This document shows positions 7,376 through 8,101 of a stretch of 8,101 nucleotides of DNA, in pieces (the first letter of the stretch is position 1; each line of letters begins with the position of its first letter). A model generated the notes under the pieces. The model did no database searches. It was not told the origin of the DNA and saw nothing but the letters and a program-made list of their open reading frames with translations. Origin of the DNA: Fusobacterium sp. (GTDB lineage Bacteria > Fusobacteriota > Fusobacteriia > Fusobacteriales > Fusobacteriaceae); the NCBI GenBank assembly GCA_018457305.1, contig JAGYHM010000053.1, forward strand, positions 1-8,101, written 5' to 3'. Made by a program: the position numbers and the translations under genes.

Positions 7376-7379
7376 AAAT

Positions 7380-7493
7380 AATTTAAAATAAATAAAAAAC
7401 CTTTTCACCCACGTCCTAACGGACTGGAGGGGACTCTATGGGAGCTCTGCTCCCAAAACCCACAAAAATTAAATTCAAAATAAATAAAAAACC
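7380..7493 (-). repeat. 22-bp direct repeats flanking a family B insertion in the metK leader
   Basis: The segments 7380-7401 and 7472-7493 match at 21 of 22 bases (shared core AAAATAAATAAAAAACC on the plus strand). The distal copy includes the T-run of the riboswitch terminator. The 70 bases between them are the GC-rich family B element. This looks like an insertion with target duplication, or a local tandem duplication followed by change. AT-rich composition raises chance similarity, but 21/22 including the GG/CC end is hard to dismiss. Confidence 0.65.
7402..7465 (+). repeat. GC-rich double-hairpin repeat, family B copy 2
   Basis: Hairpin 1 is GTCC/GGAC with a TAAC loop (7413-7416 with 7421-7424), which can be extended by further pairs. 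The junction is ACTCTATGGG (7433-7442). Hairpin 2 is GGGAGC/GCTCCC with a 3-base loop (7440-7445 with 7449-7454), followed by AAAACCCAC. The minus strand of the element at 2130-2202 has the same order: hairpin, ACTCTTATGGG, GGGGGC/GCCCCC, then AAACCCCC. Transcription of metK passes through this copy, so the RNA leader would carry both hairpins between the attenuator and the ribosome binding site. Confidence 0.72.
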
Positions 7494-7519
7494 CTTCTAC
7501 TCAATAATGAATAGAAAGG
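7484..7519 (-). terminator. Riboswitch-controlled attenuator of metK
   Basis: In minus-strand RNA, CCUUUCUAUUC (7519-7509) pairs with GAGUAGAAGGG (7502-7492) over 11 bp with two G-U pairs and a six-base loop, followed by UUUUUUAU. The alternative antiterminator pairs GGAUAGAAGG (about 7560-7551) with the same CCUUUCUAUUC arm. Because GGAUA of that strand also belongs to aptamer helix P1, SAM binding should free the terminator and shut metK off. Confidence 0.92.
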
Positions 7520-7555
7520 AATAAAATTTTAAAATTCTTTTTCTTATTATCCTTC

Positions 7556-7644
7556 TATCCATCTAAGCAGGAATTAGCACCACACTGAATGTAGGTTGCT
7601 GAGATATCAACGGGCCTGTCCCTCAATCTCTCTCGATGGCTATA
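7556..7644 (-). promoter_or_regulatory. SAM-I (S-box) riboswitch aptamer
   Basis: The minus-strand RNA carries the S-box core: AUCGAGAGAGAUUGAGGGA, then CAGGCCCGUUGAUAUCUC, then AGCAACC, ending in GUGCUAAUUCCUGC. P1 is CCAUC/GAUGG (7639-7635 with 7563-7559), extended past one mismatch by U-A pairs. P2 is GAGAU/AUCUC and includes the kink-turn-like bases. The GGCCC in its loop is the usual pseudoknot partner. P3 is formed by ACC(U)ACA with UGUGGU. The aptamer is followed at the right distance by a mutually exclusive antiterminator and terminator, and then metK. In the family this senses S-adenosylmethionine and stops transcription when it is plentiful. Confidence 0.97.
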
Positions 7645-7648
7645 AACA

Positions 7649-7677
7649 AGATTAACATTTATTATTTAATTTGTCAA
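7649..7677 (-). promoter_or_regulatory. metK promoter
   Basis: On the minus strand a perfect -35 TTGACA (7677-7672) is separated by exactly 17 bases from TAATCT (7654-7649), which is preceded by TGT, an extended -10. The expected start near 7642 falls at the 5' end of riboswitch helix P1, which supports the call independently. Confidence 0.82.
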
Positions 7678-7701
7678 TAATAAAATTTATTATTTTGAAT
7701 T

Positions 7702-7760
7702 GGGCTCGCCCGAGCTTAAGCTCTGCTCGCCTTTATGCGATGCTGGGGCGTCGCCTCCCC
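7702..7760 (-). repeat. GC-rich double-hairpin repeat, family A copy 3
   Basis: Read on the minus strand it starts GAGGCGACG, as copies 1 and 2 do. Hairpin 1 is GCGACG/CATCGC (7754-7749 with 7742-7737, one mismatch as minus-strand RNA). The CGAGC and GGCGAGC boxes then enclose a GAGCTTAAGCTC palindrome (7712-7723) in place of the hairpins seen in the other copies. It lies between the aminotransferase stop and the metK promoter in the direction of both genes, where it could act as a weak terminator or a processing site. A short plus-strand open frame across it (7671-7910) is antisense to the aminotransferase and not a gene. Confidence 0.7.
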
Positions 7761-7783
7761 TTAAAAAATAATTTTAAATATTT

Positions 7784-8101
7784 TTATTTATGTGATTTTT
7801 TATATTCTATCAAGGCTTTTTCTAAAACTATCATAGCCTTTTCAATATCTTCTTCTGAAACACAGAATGAAAATCTAACTTCATCTTTACCTAAATCTTC
7901 TGATTTATAGAAACCAGCACCTGGTGCTAATAGAATAGTTGAGTTATCATAAGAAAAATCAGTTAATACCCATTTACAAAAATCTTCTGAGCTTTCAATT
8001 GGAAGTTTTGCAAAAGCATAAATTGCCCCCTTTGGTACAGAACAAGTTACACCTTCTCCTTGTGCTACTTGTTCTGTTGATCCACTTTCTGTAATTTGGT
8101 C
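7784..8101 (-). CDS. PLP-dependent aminotransferase, class I/II, C-terminal 105 residues (N-terminus beyond window edge)
   Basis: The frame is open from the right edge to TAA at 7786-7784. The visible part is the small C-terminal domain of a fold-type I aminotransferase: GEGVTCSVPKGAIYAFAKLP near its start, ILLAPGAGFYKS in the middle, then DEVRFSFCVSEEDIEKAM, where the Arg of VRFSFC is at the position that binds the substrate carboxylate in the AspC family. The PLP lysine and most of the active site lie outside the window. The order and spacing of these blocks fit an aspartate or broad-specificity amino acid aminotransferase. The exact substrate cannot be told from this part. Repeat copy 3 and the metK promoter follow, so metK appears to be transcribed separately. 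Confidence 0.92.
   Translation of the reverse strand, partial: DQITESGSTEQVAQGEGVTCSVPKGAIYAFAKLPIESSEDFCKWVLTDFSYDNSTILLAPGAGFYKSEDLGKDEVRFSFCVSEEDIEKAMIVLEKALIEYKKSHK

Noticed and set aside
7712..7723. GAGCTTAAGCTC shared exactly with the PBP-metK terminator (6110-6121) as proof of a common element
   Set aside because: The match is only 12 bases, is self-complementary, and the flanks differ. Chance or convergent hairpin use is enough to explain it.
7671..7910. Plus-strand open frame of 79 codons across repeat copy 3
   Set aside because: It runs antisense into the aminotransferase gene, begins within the metK promoter region and includes repeat sequence. It lacks a ribosome binding site.

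Overview
The window looks like chromosome of a Fusobacterium, probably the F. nucleatum / F. periodonticum group. This is inferred from very AT-rich DNA, A/T-ending codons, strong AGGAGG-type ribosome binding sites, a YadA/Hia-type trimeric autotransporter (so the cell has an outer membrane), and an S-box (SAM-I) riboswitch in front of metK. The species cannot be fixed from the sequence alone.

Layout, left to right. (1) 1-1931, plus strand: the C-terminal 642 residues of a large trimeric autotransporter adhesin that enters from the left edge, ending in a membrane-anchor barrel and followed by a strong hairpin terminator. (2) 1932-2299: a gene-free gap with the terminator, a GC-rich double-hairpin repeat (family B, copy 1) and a likely rlmN promoter. 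(3) 2300-3382, plus: rlmN, the radical-SAM methyltransferase for 23S rRNA and tRNA. (4) 3383-3795: a gene-free gap made almost wholly of repeats, a ~130-bp imperfect palindrome followed by two tandem copies of another GC-rich double-hairpin repeat (family A) that runs up to the next ribosome binding site. (5) 3796-6105, plus: a bifunctional class A penicillin-binding protein of PBP1A type. (6) 6104-6127: a perfect palindromic terminator shared by two convergent genes. (7) 6207-7364, minus: metK, S-adenosylmethionine synthetase. (8) 7365-7783: the metK control region (promoter, SAM-I riboswitch, attenuator), with a family B repeat inside the leader and a family A repeat upstream of the promoter. 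(9) 7784-8101, minus: the C-terminal end of a PLP-dependent class I/II aminotransferase that leaves by the right edge.

The genes are ordinary housekeeping functions plus one surface adhesin. The one direct functional link is SAM: MetK makes it, the riboswitch senses it to control metK, and RlmN consumes it. There is no CRISPR, toxin-antitoxin, transposase, phage or defence locus here. The least ordinary content is in the three gaps. They hold at least five GC-rich structured repeats of two families in otherwise AT-rich DNA; arms and loops differ between copies, but the stems still pair. One copy appears to have been inserted, with a near-perfect direct repeat on each side, between the metK attenuator and the metK ribosome binding site.
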